64,000 bases of DNA from Meles meles (taxonomy: Eukaryota > Chordata > Mammalia > Carnivora > Mustelidae): contig NC_060074.1 in NCBI RefSeq assembly GCF_922984935.1, positions 26,449,501 through 26,513,500 of the forward strand, written 5' to 3'. The position numbers and the translations under genes were made by a program. The notes below the pieces were generated by a model. It was not told the DNA's origin. It made no database searches and saw only the letters and a program-made list of their open reading frames with translations. Numbering within the stretch: the stretch's first letter is position 1; each line of letters opens with the position of its first letter. This document shows positions 44,245-55,604 of the stretch, piece after piece.

Positions 44245-45240
44245 ACTGCATGTCTAATAGGACATCTCAAAACTGGTATTTGAAATTGATTTGATCTTCC
44301 CTCTCAAACCTGTTCTTCCCACAGCCTTCTCTGCTTCAACAAATGACAGTCATCTTCCTTCCATTTCTTCAGGTCAAATCCTTAGAGACATCCTTGACTT
44401 CTCTTTCTCTCACAACCTATATTGGCAAGTCTAGCTGGCTCTGCCTTCAGAAGACATTCAAAAGCCAATCACTTCTCACTGACTTTACTGCTACCACCAT
44501 GACCTAAGCCACCAAATTCTCGTGCCTGGATTATTGTTCTTGCCTCCAAAATATCTCCCTAGTTCTATCCCCTGTCCTTATATAGCAAATTCTCAAAACA
44601 CCAGGCAAAGCAATATTGTATTTTACTCTAAGTCAAGTCAAGTCCATAGTCCACAGTCTACCTGCTCAAACCTTCCACTGGCTTTTCATCTCATTAAAAA
44701 TGAAAGCTGAAGATGTTAGAGTGTACTCTAGGACCATGAATCCTCTGGCCCCCACTGCACCTCCCACTGCATCTTCTACCACTCTCCTTCTTGCTCATTC
44801 TGTTCCCATAGGTATGTTTCTTAAACACACCATGATGTCCCTAGGACCTTTACACTGGCTGTTCTCTGATTAGAACACTCTTCCCAGGACAGCTTCATGG
44901 CTCAATCTCTCACCTCCTTTATGTCTTTGATCAAACAACTCCTTCCAAGAGACCTTCTCCTATCACCTTATGCCAAATAACACCAATCCCCCCCCCCCCA
45001 CGCACTCCCTACCTTCAGCCCTTAATTCTTCTTCATTTTTTCAACATTGTACTTATTACTAACACGGACTTGTTTGGTTATCTGATTCTCATCCTTTTTT
45101 CCACCTGAATATAAGTGCCAGGAGTTCGCAGACTTTATTTTCTTTCCCACTATGTCTCCTGCACCTAAAATAGTGCCCAGCATACATTATGCTCAACATG
45201 TATTTTTAATTAATTCAGTAACTATTTTGAATAAAGAACT
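44245..45240 (+). mobile_element. L2 LINE: ORF2 C-terminal part and 3' UTR
   Basis: ORF2 landmarks occur in order: TCTAATAGGACATCTCAAAA, TTGATCTTCCCTCTCAAACC, GACATCCTTGACTTCTCTTT, TGCCTGGATTATTGTTCTTG, AAACCTTCCACTGGCTTTTC, CTGGCCCCCACTGCACCTCC, GACCTTTACACTGGCTGTTC, then TTCATGGCTCAATCTCTCAC. The 3' UTR starts with the C-run at 44,991-45,000 and includes CACTATGTCTCCTGCACCTA, AGTGCCCAGCATACATTATG. These cover the C-terminal half of the reverse transcriptase and the 3' end of this extinct non-LTR element. Frames are broken, as expected for its age, but the order is complete over about 1 kb. Confidence 0.85.
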
Positions 45241-45267
45241 GTTTTCCTTTCTTCTCCTTCCAACCTT

Positions 45268-45455
45268 TGCAGATGGTAACATCCTACTCATCTTTAGTCT
45301 CAACTCAAATGTTACCTCTTTAAAGAGCTTTACTGACCTACCCTAGAGAAATAATGTCTACCCATAAGACTATGAGCCAGCTTAAGGAAGGTAAGTGTAA
45401 AGTGCACACAATCATGCTTGGTACATATTAAAAATCCAATAAATGCTAATCAACT
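45268..45455 (+). mobile_element. second L2 LINE 3' end
   Basis: TCTTTAGTCTCAACTCAAAT, GTTACCTCTTTAAAGAGC and TTTACTGACC repeat the L2 ORF2 end, then GGTACATATTAAAAATCCAA and TAAATGCTAATCAA close it. It is a tandem neighbour of the previous copy with most of the 3' UTR lost. Confidence 0.6.
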
Positions 45456-45469
45456 CTATTTTGGGAACT

Positions 45470-45725
45470 CTTTAGAAAGAGAATCTGCTGGGACTGTCTT
45501 GCTAACACAAGGTAAAGGCTCTGACTCCATTAAGTAAAACCAGAGGAGAGCAGAGCTGAGACACTGGGAGAGATGGAGCTTGGACATAACACTTGAGCCC
45601 AGACATCTAGATGTGCCTGATAGCCACTGATGCCTAGACTTTTCTGTTCGGAGTCCATAAATTCTCTTTTCTTAAGGTAGGTTGAGTTGGGTTTCTATCT
45701 TTTTGAAGGAGTTCTGCCTAACACA
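45470..45725 (+). mobile_element. MaLR-like LTR 3' part
   Basis: GAGACACTGGGAGAGATGGA, CCATAAATTCTCTTTTCTTA, AAGGTAGGTTGAGTTGGGTT and TTCTATCTTTTTGAAGGAGT, ending CCTAACACAG, fit the 3' half of an ancient MaLR LTR with a degraded polyadenylation signal (CATAAATT). Confidence 0.5.
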
Positions 45726-45729
45726 GACA

Positions 45730-47005
45730 GCAGTTCCAGGGGGTGTAAAATTAAGTACTGAGTATCACAGATTTGGACTAAAGATAAGGAGAGTACAGAG
45801 CAAAGCAAGTTCAATGTGGGTTATGGAAAGCAGTGAAGAGAGCCAAGTCACCCACCTCAAATTCTATCCTCTCCAGCAGTAGTGTCAGAAAGGTGTCTGG
45901 GGATAATCTGAGATATTACTGTCCCAGAAGCATTCGATTGTTAATCAGAAAAAAAAAAAAAAGTCACCTTCTAGAAAAATAGTGCCATTTCCGAGTTTTT
46001 ATACCAAAAATCTTTCTCTTCCCATAGCCAGAATTTAGAGCCCTACACTTTCTTGCATAGAAAATGACATAGAAAAAAAAACCTGCAAAAAATGATGCTT
46101 TCAGACACAGGAAAGAAAAGCCTTCATGTTAGTGGGATCTAGCTGGCATTTTCAGAAGGGACAACTTCAAAGTGATTCCTTTCAGGAAATTAGAAGGCAC
46201 AGAATTCATTGCCATGTCCCGAAGTTTCCACCCAGGCTCTGCAGGACTATTTAGCTTTGAGTCCAGGGGACTGTCCCTCATCTGGAATTGTGTATGATCA
46301 CTTGATCTTCCTCTAGGGTTTCCTGGGAGGAATCCATTTAACACCTGTCCCTTGAGCTTTCTTTTTTTTTTTTTTTTTAAGAAATTCAGCTTTTCTACCT
46401 CTTACCTTTTCTTTGAAGAAATCCAGCTTATCTTCCCTTTTCTTTTCTCTTTTTCTTTTTTTTTTTTTTTTTCCAAGTGAGGGTAAAAGGCAATCTGTCT
46501 TTTCACAATGCAGGGAGCAGTTTACATACAGCATGACAAAAGTATCATTTCCTAAGCCTGAGATCTGAAGTTGATAAGAAGTTTTCAGGGACAAAGGGAT
46601 ATTGGCAGGCCACCTATAAGAGCAGAAGCAAGTTAGTGTCTCTGAGACAGGGGGAGAGAGAGGGAGAGAGAGAGAGAGAGAAAGCAAGCAACAGCCAGTC
46701 TCAATCCTCCCGAATTACTTCCATTTTTTATCACGGAGCAATCAGCAAAGGCAACTTCATTTAGAAAGTTCATTACAATTTTATTACCTTAAAATTGCCC
46801 AACACACACCAACAACCATAAAGGAAATATTGGAATTGGACGCCTCCTCTGTGCTATGCTTTAAGGTCAGTAGTTGTTGCCAAATCCAGCCTTGCTTCAT
46901 TAAGGTTGTAATGTTTTGCTTTTGGCCTTGCTAAACAAAAGAATGAAGGAAAAGAAAGTATCAAGAACTTTAAAAAAATTTGGAAAATGTCTTCTAAAAA
47001 GAAGA
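45730..47005. other. unassigned sequence with polypyrimidine and (GA)n tracts
   Basis: T-run at 46,360-46,377, pyrimidine tract at 46,429-46,474 and (GAGAGG/GA)n at 46,650-46,683. The Lys/Arg-rich minus-strand frame at 46,313-46,687 is a product of these tracts. No element body recognised. Confidence 0.6.
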
Positions 47006-47009
47006 AAGA

Positions 47010-47198
47010 GGGGCATCTGGGTGGCTCAGTGGGTTAACCTCTGCCTTCGGCTCAGGTCATGATTGCAGGGTCCTGGGACCGAGCCCCACATCGGGCTCTC
47101 TGCTCAGCAGGGAGCCTGCTTCCCCCAACCCTCTGCCTGCCTCTCTGCCTACTTGTGATCTCTGCCTGTCAAATAAATAAATAAAATCTTTCAAAAAA
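47010..47198 (+). mobile_element. young mustelid-type tRNA-Lys SINE
   Basis: GGGGCATCTGGGTGGCTCAG, GGGACCGAGCCCCACATCGG, CTGCCTACTTGTGATCTCTG, AAATAAATAAATAAAATC and an A-tail that passes into the GAA repeat. The left flank is AAAAAGAAGAAAGAG, and similar GAAGAAAG sequence follows the tail, so the TSD is merged with the microsatellite. Confidence 0.93.
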
Positions 47199-47242
47199 AA
47201 GAAGAAGAAGAAGAAGAAGAAGAAGAAGAAGAAAGAAAGACA
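47199..47242 (+). repeat. (GAA)n microsatellite at the SINE tail
   Basis: About eleven GAA units follow the A-tail, then GAAAGAAAG. It lies where the right TSD is expected. Confidence 0.95.
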
Positions 47243-47244
47243 AT

Positions 47245-47695
47245 AGATCAGAAGGTCAGAATCTACCCTCTAGGAAGGCTCAAAAGTGATTAATCAGTCG
47301 TGGGTGCCATTTCTGGCATTAGTTCCAAGAGAAAGACCCTGATCTACGTCTCGGCTTCCATCGAATTTTCTCCCTTGTTCTCATAGTGTTTGTTGTAATG
47401 GCTGTAGCTCTGAACGCACACTAAATGATGTTCTCAGCTTCTTGCTGAGTATGGGATAAACTGGAAAGAGGGTTGACAAGGGTCTGGTAAGAGGCCATGC
47501 TGTGGCAGCTGGGGACATCCTCCTGGAAGGATGGCTGCCTAAAATGAAGTGACTCTTCCTGGCAAGTGAGATGCCTTGGGCTCAGACAGCATAAGGCTGA
47601 CTGCCTGACTTTTCTTAGACCTAAGGCTGATGGTACTTATAGTCTAGAATGAATCCATCTGACACTATAGGACTAGAAACACTATGAATACAGAG
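47245..47695. other. unassigned sequence
   Basis: Nothing recognised. Confidence 0.45.
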
Positions 47696-47714
47696 GTGTG
47701 ATTAGGCAAGATTT

Positions 47715-47909
47715 TATTTTTTTAAAGATTTTATTTATTTCTTTGACAGACAGAGATCACAAGTAGGCAGAGAGGCAGGCAGAGAGAGAGGGGGAAGCAG
47801 TCTCCCTGCAGAGCAGAGAGCCCTATGCGGGGCTCGATCCTGGGACTCTGGGATCATGACCTGAGCTGAAGGCAGAGGCTTTAACCCACTGAGCCACCCA
47901 GGTGCCCCA
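47715..47909 (-). mobile_element. young mustelid-type tRNA-Lys SINE with perfect TSD
   Basis: Reverse-complement copy from the T-rich tail through AAAGATTTTATTTATTTCTT, GACAGAGATCACAAGTAGGC, GGGGCTCGATCCTGGGACTC, CTGAGCCACCCAGGTGCCCC. The 15-bp TSD GATTAGGCAAGATTT is exact at 47,700-47,714 and 47,910-47,924. Confidence 0.97.
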
Positions 47910-47924
47910 GATTAGGCAAGATTT

Positions 47925-48860
47925 AAAGGAAAAGGAATGAGCCCCTTTTCACCAGATGAAACTAGGTTATTACGGCTACTTTAAGACAAAAATAAGACCC
48001 CTATCCTTTCTTCTCAGATCCTGAACAGAAGCTTTCAATATCCTTCCTCATTGCAGTTTTGAGGCCATTTGAGGTAGCCAGCTCCCTTCAACAGGTGCCT
48101 GCCCAGTAAATCTCAACCCCATCAAACCCAATGTTCCCCTCTTAAATACTATGTCCCCTTTACTGTCCTGAAGTAAAATGTGTAGGTAGTATGCCCTACC
48201 TACCAAAATTTTAAATAAATAAATAGCATGCCAAAACTGAAATATCAAGGAGACAAAAACAGGGTGGGTCATTTGGGATATACGAGCTCAGCTCCCCTAG
48301 AAGACACCTATTGTGTCAGACACTGAGCACTGCTAATGCCTCTGATCCTATGAGCAATCAGAACATATCAGAAATAGGGTGGTTGTCTTCATCGAGATCT
48401 AAGTAGAGCAAGGTACAACATTCATCGTTTACACAGTAATTGTGTTCATGGAAAATTCAGGGCATGTTGTAAGTATACAGAAAACACTTTGCCTTTATAT
48501 GTAAAATAGAGTTCAATGTTACACTCAGATCATTATTAACAGGTTTTCCACCAACACTGAAGTGTGTCAGGAAGTTTGAAGTTGTACAGGATAAGGGAGA
48601 AGCCTTTGTTTCATAGTATGAAATGTGTTTCACAGCATTATTGTTCTCTGCCAATCACTGTTATCACCTAATCCCTCCCTTGACATGCACAAAGTTCCAA
48701 AATGCCATCAGGGTCAGTACTCCCCCCTTGCCCCTGAGAACATTAGGAGGGTCTCTGCTCAATTCTCAAACTCATCTCTGCTTAAGAATAATGGAAGTCT
48801 TGATTCCTACAGTAGACAGAAGCTTAAAATTGTATTCTAATCCTTTTATTTGAAAGAAAA
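47925..48860. other. unassigned sequence
   Basis: No element recognised. Short chance open frames only. Confidence 0.45.
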
Positions 48861-48861
48861 G

Positions 48862-48960
48862 TGACCCTTAGAATTGTTAAGTAATGTCATACAGCACCCG
48901 GTGGCACATCTGTAGCTGGAGGCCAGGTCTCCTAGGCCTTTCCTAAGGCCTGTAATCATC
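48862..48960 (-). mobile_element. MIR SINE scrap
   Basis: GTTAAGTAATGTCATACAGC followed by GGTGGCACATCTGTAGCTGG and CCAGGTCTCCTAGGCC is the reverse complement of part of MIR. Confidence 0.55.
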
Positions 48961-49074
48961 CTTGAGTTCAAGACGAAACTCGAGAATCATTATTCCTTCA
49001 AAGAATCCCTATAAACAGTTGCATCTTACTTCATTAAATGTTCAAAATGTGTAACTATCACCTGTCATTGCTCT

Positions 49075-49200
49075 TTCCTCAAACACCTCTATCCAGAGAA
49101 TTGATTTCCCAATGACCGTGGATAATACTGTGCTTGTAAAAACCCAAGTGTGGTGCCTGGCACAGAGGCACTCAACAATGGGCACCAATTTCCTTTCGGA
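49075..49200 (+). mobile_element. MIR/L2-type 3' end
   Basis: GTGTGGTGCCTGGCACAGAG followed by GCACTCAACAATGGGCACCA resembles the shared MIR/L2 3' end. Confidence 0.5.
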
Positions 49201-49269
49201 TCCCTCAGTTGGGGACACAAGGGGACACTGAACTTTGGAACCACTCAGAAGTTGTTTTGGATCTTTGCA

Positions 49270-49430
49270 AGACCTTCTCCCACTATGTGACTTCTAGCAA
49301 TCTTCAGTAAGTTTGGTATTACTATCCCCTTCACAAATAAGGAACTGAGGCCCTGAGAATTTGCTCAGCGTCACATAGTAAACAGAGAAGATGGGGCGCA
49401 TTCAGAGTGGTATGGTGGTAGCCCAGGGTC
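49270..49430 (-). mobile_element. MIR SINE relic
   Basis: TACTATCCCCTTCACAAATA, AGGAACTGAGGCCCTGAGAA and GCTCAGCGTCACATAGTAAA are the reverse complement of the MIR core. Confidence 0.75.
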
Positions 49431-49486
49431 ACATTGTAAACAAAAGGTCAAAATTTCAGGCCATGTCTCTCTACCTTGAAGCATGC

Positions 49487-49487
<1 letters not shown>

Positions 49488-49528
<41 letters not shown>

Positions 49529-49545
49529 ACACATATATATACCTT
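49488..49545 (+). repeat. (GT)n microsatellite with flanking CATATATG-type ends
   Basis: About 18 GT units are preceded by GCATGCATATATGTGTG and followed by ACACACATATATATACC. The two ends are complementary, so the whole tract can form an imperfect hairpin. Confidence 0.93.
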
Positions 49546-49549
49546 TCAC

Positions 49550-52500
49550 TGTTCTATGCCACCCCACTCTCAAAAAATATTAGATCCTGTTTTTTTCCCT
49601 CTACGTGACTGAGTTGGTAGTCTGTGTGTTCTTTTTCATTTTTTGGTCAAACTAGGAAAAAAAAAAGGAACAAAAACTAGCACTTTCCATGCTTGCACGA
49701 TAAAATTATTTTTAATCAGTAGAAGTGTCCCTTGTTCAAGGTTCTTCATGTTATTGAATTAACATGGCTTTTATATTGTCTTAGAAAACAACTCAAAATA
49801 ATCTAAACAAAAAAGAAGCCACAGCAAGCACATTGGGTAATCTGCTGTAATTTAAGGAAGAGTGGGCCAAACAATCTCCAGAGATATGGAATGAAGAGAG
49901 CCAGGGACCTTACCAGCAATGAGCCCTAGGCCTTTTCTTGCAGGCCTGGGGTTGCTATTGATGTGACCCCGTTATTAACCATCCTACTTTCTATGTTGCT
50001 TTGAAGATTGGATGCTGGTACGCATCAACCTGAATTAGCCAGGCTGGGACCAGTCGTTTAGGACCAGCAGGGAAACGATAACAGCCAGGAGTCCCCTTCT
50101 ATGAGAAAACTGGGCTTTTCTCAGAGGACAGGGGCAGGTGGGCCAAACTAATAAGTGTCCATTACAAGACAAAGAAAGGCGAGAACATTTTATCAAAGGA
50201 TCAGCAGGACTTGATGAAAGACCAGACATAAGGATGACTATACAAAAGTCTTTAAAAATCTAGGTATCAATCAGATATTGGAAGATAAAAGGAAGCACTT
50301 ACTTTCTTTATATTTTCCTTTACTTAGAAAACCTTTAAAATTAGGGATTAAAGCGTGAATCAGATCTAAGGCCCAAAATGACTCTGAGCGCTCAGCTAAT
50401 CACCAAGTATTTTTCAGTACCTTGTATGCATGAGTCTGAATAGGCTTTTGTCACCTCCGTGCCCTCCTGGACTCCCAGGAAACTGAAGAAATACTAATTG
50501 ACTAAGAGATCAGGATTCACTTTGGTGGAAAAGCAATAGTCAAAGTTAATTTTAGCCATTAGATAGACTAGCCAACATGTTGATCAACTGCATTTTTCAT
50601 TTACGATCTAATTGTTTTAGTATGACCTAGTCATGGACAGGAACCATTGCAACCTTGTAAATGTGCTCATTAAATTTTCTTATTTCTAGGGGCAGAATGT
50701 GAATGCACCTACAAAGCTCATGAATATTAATACGGAGGACAATACCTTCCCCCCTAAATCCCTCTCACCCTATAGCTATTACTGAACAACTAAATGGGAA
50801 CACGTAACAATTTGTAATTACTTTTTGTTTTTAAAGAAAAGCTACCAATTCAGGTGTCTGCGCTAGAAGCAACAATCTAATTTATTCTTGTGGGCCTGTA
50901 TCACACAGCACCACACATTTATCCAAAGACCCAGCTCCAGCTTGCATTTAATAACTCCAAATGAGTTGCCTGACCCCTTTAAATGGGAAATTGGCATATA
51001 AAGGACCCCAAGGGCAGAGGAAGGGTAAAAGTGTCCATAGATTCCACCCCCCCCCATCATTTTCAGAATAAATTATGGCCTTTTATTTGACTCACTAACC
51101 TAATAGTGTACTACTATAACAATAGATTGTAATTTGTGCTGGAAATATGTGCCCAATCTGGTGATGCCTTTTAGATAATAAGAGTCAGAACATTCCTCAA
51201 AGGAAGTAGATGATCCGCATTTGCAGTTCCGGTGTTACCTTCTAAAGCTTCAAAAGGCCCAGGCTGCTGTTTTTAGGAATATATATCCCTTTATAATATT
51301 CCTAGAAATATCATTTATATTGCTGGAAACTATACACCTTCCTCTTTTCTATTGGCCCACACCCAACTCCACTGATTTTTCCAAGCAGCCATAATCTGTA
51401 GAAAGAGGCTTAATTTACAAAGGAAACAATACAAACACCACATCTGAGCCTAACAAAAGCAGCAGTCTCAACCAGTGGGTGCATTTCCTCAAGAACCACT
51501 GAATAGAGAAAGTACGGTGAGCATTGAGCAGAGACTGCCCCCCCACCCCCCCGCAACAGCTAGAGGATGCATGCTTGCCTTGGCTGGGCTACTATCAGAA
51601 TGAGATGGCTCCTAAAAAGGCAGTCATTCATAAGCATGCCCACCCATAAGCATGATGCGTTAAGAAGATCTTGATCTATCTTTTCCCTTCCCCCACTCCC
51701 CCACTTCTGTGTTCTCTCACTTTCAGTCCCTTTGCACCACACCTTCCATCAGTCTTCTGTGAGTTGGATGCTTTTGTGCCAACCTGACCAGCATGCCCTC
51801 CTATAGAAGGAGTAGCTTCCTGCCAAGTCATTACCTTGGCAGTGACGGCACGGGAAGAACTGAAGAATGAAGTGTCTAGAACAGCACCCTCATCTCCGAG
51901 AAGTTTGTCAGTTACAGTTCTCAGCCTTCTTTTCCACCACGATAAGCCTGATGGAAAATATCCACACATCTGTCATTCCTCATCAGTGACAATTGTCTAT
52001 TTCCCACTGCCTAAATTATTTGGGACACTGGCCATGAGTTTGTGCAATTATCTGCCAGCTAGCTCTCCCACCACCCCTTTCTTTGCCACTGACTCAGGAG
52101 ACATGGTGGTGAGGATCACCAGCAGAATAGGACAAACACAATCAATATTAAAGTAGAGTGAGACAAAATAGGTGAATGTTATCCCTTATGAATAATGGCA
52201 ACTTTAAATAAACATTGGCCATTATGGCCACATAAAAAGGATTAGAGCACCAAGAGAAGGATGGGTAAAAATGGTAGCAATTTGCTTACAAAAACCCCAA
52301 TGGAAAGGAAAAAGGAACCTTGTGAATACAGTGTTAAAGAAAAAGTTATTTCAACATTTCTTAAAGACCATAAAAAGACTTTACTCAAGAAGAAATCACT
52401 GTAATGGGGTTTTGCAGGAAGGGGGAAAGATAGGGCTCAACTCTGAATACAAGAAGGAAAAGTGGAGATTTATAGCTAAGGAGCAGGGTCAGGGGTCAGT

Positions 52501-52755
52501 GGATGGAAAACTACTAAGAGGAAACATCAGGGATAAAGGGAAATTCAGGTTAAACCAACTTGACAAGATTCTCCCTGAAGGCAGGCCAGGGTGATCAGAC
52601 ATCACCTGGCAGATGGTGGAGGATGAGGAACCTGATCAGGTATCAAGGGTGATCAGACAATGGGAGGGGAGGAGGTCTTGTTCTTGAGCATGGCCCAAGG
52701 ACAAGAACCTTACTGAAGGTGGTGAAAGAGATAGTCTCTCTCAATAACCACACCT
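49550..52755. other. mostly unassigned; 52,270-52,755 may be LTR-retroelement related
   Basis: C-runs occur at 51,046-51,055 and 51,539-51,552. No gene or clear element up to 52,270. The purine-rich part at 52,400-52,700 with two ...GGTGATCAGACA... phrases (about 52,590 and 52,649) precedes the solo LTR but is outside its TSD, so its origin is unknown. Open frames are unremarkable. Confidence 0.4.
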
Positions 52756-52761
52756 TCCCAC

Positions 52762-53317
52762 TGTAGGGGAGTAAAGGTTGCCACCCCAATATGTCTTCTT
52801 GGCATGCGAGTTATTTTAGGCTGACTACTATTAAGAAACAGACAATTCAAGTTTTTCTTTTTGCCTCCCCCACTAAATGCCTAAAAGAATTTAGATAGAG
52901 GATCTGTTTCAGGAAGGGAGATGTCAAGCTGTCACCCTAGATAACTACGGTATGAGGTGAACTAGGTGTGGGAGACAGGGAGGAACCTAGCAAGCCCTGT
53001 TTGATTAAAGACTTCTCTGTGTCCCATTGTTTTTGGAAGGCCCAGAAAACATATGTTTACTAAATATTTACTCTTTCCATTCTTCTTGTGAATTGCCTTC
53101 CTTACCTTCCTCAGATGCCTAGTCTTACTTATTAGTCCAGAATGACATATATACCACATTTTGCCTGACTGTCTTTAGAATCTTTCATATTTATGTGCAT
53201 TTCCCACATGTATGTAATTAAATTTGATTTTCTCCTGTTAATCTGTCTCATGACAAGTTAGTTCTTAGACCAGACAGAAGAACCTTAAAGAGCATAGAAA
53301 AATTTTCCTCTCCCACA
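52762..53317 (+). mobile_element. solo LTR of an endogenous retrovirus, with 4-bp TSD
   Basis: A 556-bp unit starts TGTAGGGGAG and ends CTCTCCCACA; these ends are imperfect inverted repeats with the TG...CA termini of LTRs. CCAC flanks it on both sides (52,758-52,761 and 53,318-53,321). A weak ATTAAA near 53,219 precedes the U5-like segment GATTTTCTCCTGTTAATCTG. The orientation is inferred from this polyadenylation-like signal. A 4-bp TSD is typical of class I (gamma-type) elements. No internal viral genes are adjacent, so it is a solo LTR formed by LTR-LTR recombination. Confidence 0.75.
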
Positions 53318-53321
53318 CCAC

Positions 53322-55385
53322 CTGGAGAGTTTCTTTCTAAAGTTTCTATTCAAAACTTGTTCTTTGTTTTATGATAAAGCAAGAGGTACTGTTTTGTTTT
53401 TTAAAGAAGATTAGGAGCACATAAAAATGTTGTTCCAAAGCTCAACCGTTAGAAGAAGCATTTCTATCACCTATGAATGCATTTTAAGCGTACATCCACA
53501 CACTTTTCCTGTAGTGTGGCTATGAAACGCTGACTTAGCACTGGCAGCCAAGAGGTTAATATTACCATTCTAGGGTTGCCCTCAAAACAGCACACTTAAT
53601 CAGTCAACTATTTTTCCTGCCTCTACCACATGAACTGATGGTATTACACACATGTTTCAACTTACTCCACACAGTGCCAGCTATTGCAAATGCATCACAA
53701 TAAAGGCGTTTTGTATGAAAATATTTGAAACTATTTAAAGTAACTGCAAACACATGCATACTAGTTTTGTTACATTGTTTTCCCACTGTTACCAAAGACC
53801 ACATCGGTCTTTTCTTTCTCCATTGTTTTCCCCCTTTAGCTAAGCTTTTGAGATGAATCTTTATTGCATTCTGAACTCTTCCTCACCTCAAAACAAACTG
53901 TATTCAGCAGGGTGCATTGAGTATAGCAGTGTTTCTCAAAATGTGGTCCATGGAATGGTCTTTGGTAAGCTTAACATTTTTGCAGGTAGGATACCATTTT
54001 AATGAATACCTTCCAAAACTGATTTACAATCAGTTATAATCAGCTATTTCCTTAGCCCTTTTGTTAGCACAGACTAACACAGTTTTGCTCATATGGATAC
54101 TATAAATTTTATTTTGGTGTTAAATTTTGGTGTTAAATAGATTCATTGATAGGTTATATCCATTTAGAGATTTATACATTTTAAGAACAAAAGTTTTTTA
54201 GTCTCAGTACAGAATTACTTTAGTCTTTTTAGTACAGAATTTCTGCATGATCTATATTTCAATAGGATTGTTTGGCATTTTTTTTTTTTTTGAGTCTTTG
54301 GAATAGCATTTATCTACACACTCGGATTGATAGGAAACTGTTGTTTGTTTTTCTTATAATTCTGTTGATTTGTCACCATTATTTCTTCATATTTTGAAAA
54401 AGTTAATTCACCCTTTTTTCTTTTATTTCAGCCTATCAAGCTCAGAGTATGGTTATCCCCCCTTGCATAATGAGTTTTTCGACTTTTGTCATCTTGAATC
54501 AAATCCCAAGTTTATTTGGTTCTGTCTCTTAGGTCCTGAGAAATATATTGTGCCATTTGGACCCTCTGGAAGGCAGACACTGAAGAGAAGTCAGGGAAAC
54601 AAAGGGCTTACTGGGGAATAGCTTCCATGAAAGGAAAGAGTGAGAGGAAAGGATTAGGTAAGGGATGCCATCAGAGAGTGATACAGACCTGATAAACTAC
54701 CACTCTGTCCAACAATGAGCAAAGATCACCTGTTTTGTGAGACCTGCTTGGGTGGAGACGGCTAAGCCCTTGGATCACCATCTTGTTCCATCTTTAGCTG
54801 CACGTTTCCCCAAGAAGAGCAGGACCTCAGTGCAAAAGCTGTGGTAGATGCTTGAAGAACTGAGGACTGGAGATGTCTGCTAACCACAGTCTCATAGTTG
54901 GGCAGCAATTCCTTTCTCAACGTGGAATCTGAGTGGTGCATTCCTATGTCTGCTGCAGGTGAAATTCTATTTTACTTAAAACAAATAACAAGTGACAAAA
55001 TACAGTATTTTGAAAAACAAATGGAAAATTTAAGACAGAGTTACACATTGCATCAGAATACATAAATATGCACACTGCAATATCATTATTTGGTTTTCTA
55101 ACACTATATACAAACTTACATATACATACACCTAACTTGTTAATATTTATAATCACATTTCTTCACACAAATATTTAAAGATATACAATACTAGAAATGC
55201 AATGGGAAAGGCATAGAGTCACCCAAAATGAATGAAGAAGAAAAATAATTCCTTATATATGAATCTCTTTCATTTGCAAAGGAACATTTGATTCTGTATA
55301 GATAAAAGCATTAAAATGACACATTGGTATTGGAAAGACAAGCAAATGCCCAACATCTATTATTTCACAAATAAGGGATTTGTGT
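53322..55385. other. unassigned sequence
   Basis: A fragment at 53,928-54,005 (GCAGTGTTTCTCAAAATGTG, GTCCATGGAATGG) looks like the left end of a MER5-type hAT element. A direct repeat ATTTTGGTGTTAA occurs twice at 54,111-54,137, and there is a T-run near 54,279-54,291. Otherwise nothing recognised. Confidence 0.45.
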
Positions 55386-55400
55386 GGGAAGTGATTTTTT

Positions 55401-55586
55401 TAAAAGATTTTATTTATTTATTTGAGCGAGAGAGAGAAGACTGGGGGAGGGACAGAGGAAGAGGCAGAGGGAGAGAAGCAAACTCCCCACTGAGCATGGA
55501 CCCTGACATGGGGATCCACTGAGATCATGACCTGAGCCAAAATCATGAGTTCGACGCTTGACTGACTGAGCCACCCAGGCACCCCT
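55401..55586 (-). mobile_element. older carnivoran tRNA-Lys SINE with TSD
   Basis: Reverse-complement copy: AAAGATTTTATTTATTTATT, GAGCGAGAGAGAG, AAGCAAACTCCCCACTGAGC, GGGATCCACTGAGATCATGA, CTGACTGAGCCACCCAGGCA. The flanks GGGAAGTGATTTTTT (55,386-55,400) and GGGCAGTGATTTTTT (55,587-55,601) form a TSD with one mismatch. It lacks the young mustelid tail. Confidence 0.92.
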
Positions 55587-55604
55587 GGGCAGTGATTTTT
55601 TTTT

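Noticed and set aside
46313..46687. Lys/Arg-rich 124-codon frame resembling a basic protein
   Set aside because: It is an artefact of T-runs and a polypyrimidine tract read on the minus strand.
52270..52755. Internal proviral sequence upstream of the solo LTR
   Set aside because: It lies outside the CCAC duplication, so it cannot belong to the same provirus, and no viral coding motif was seen.
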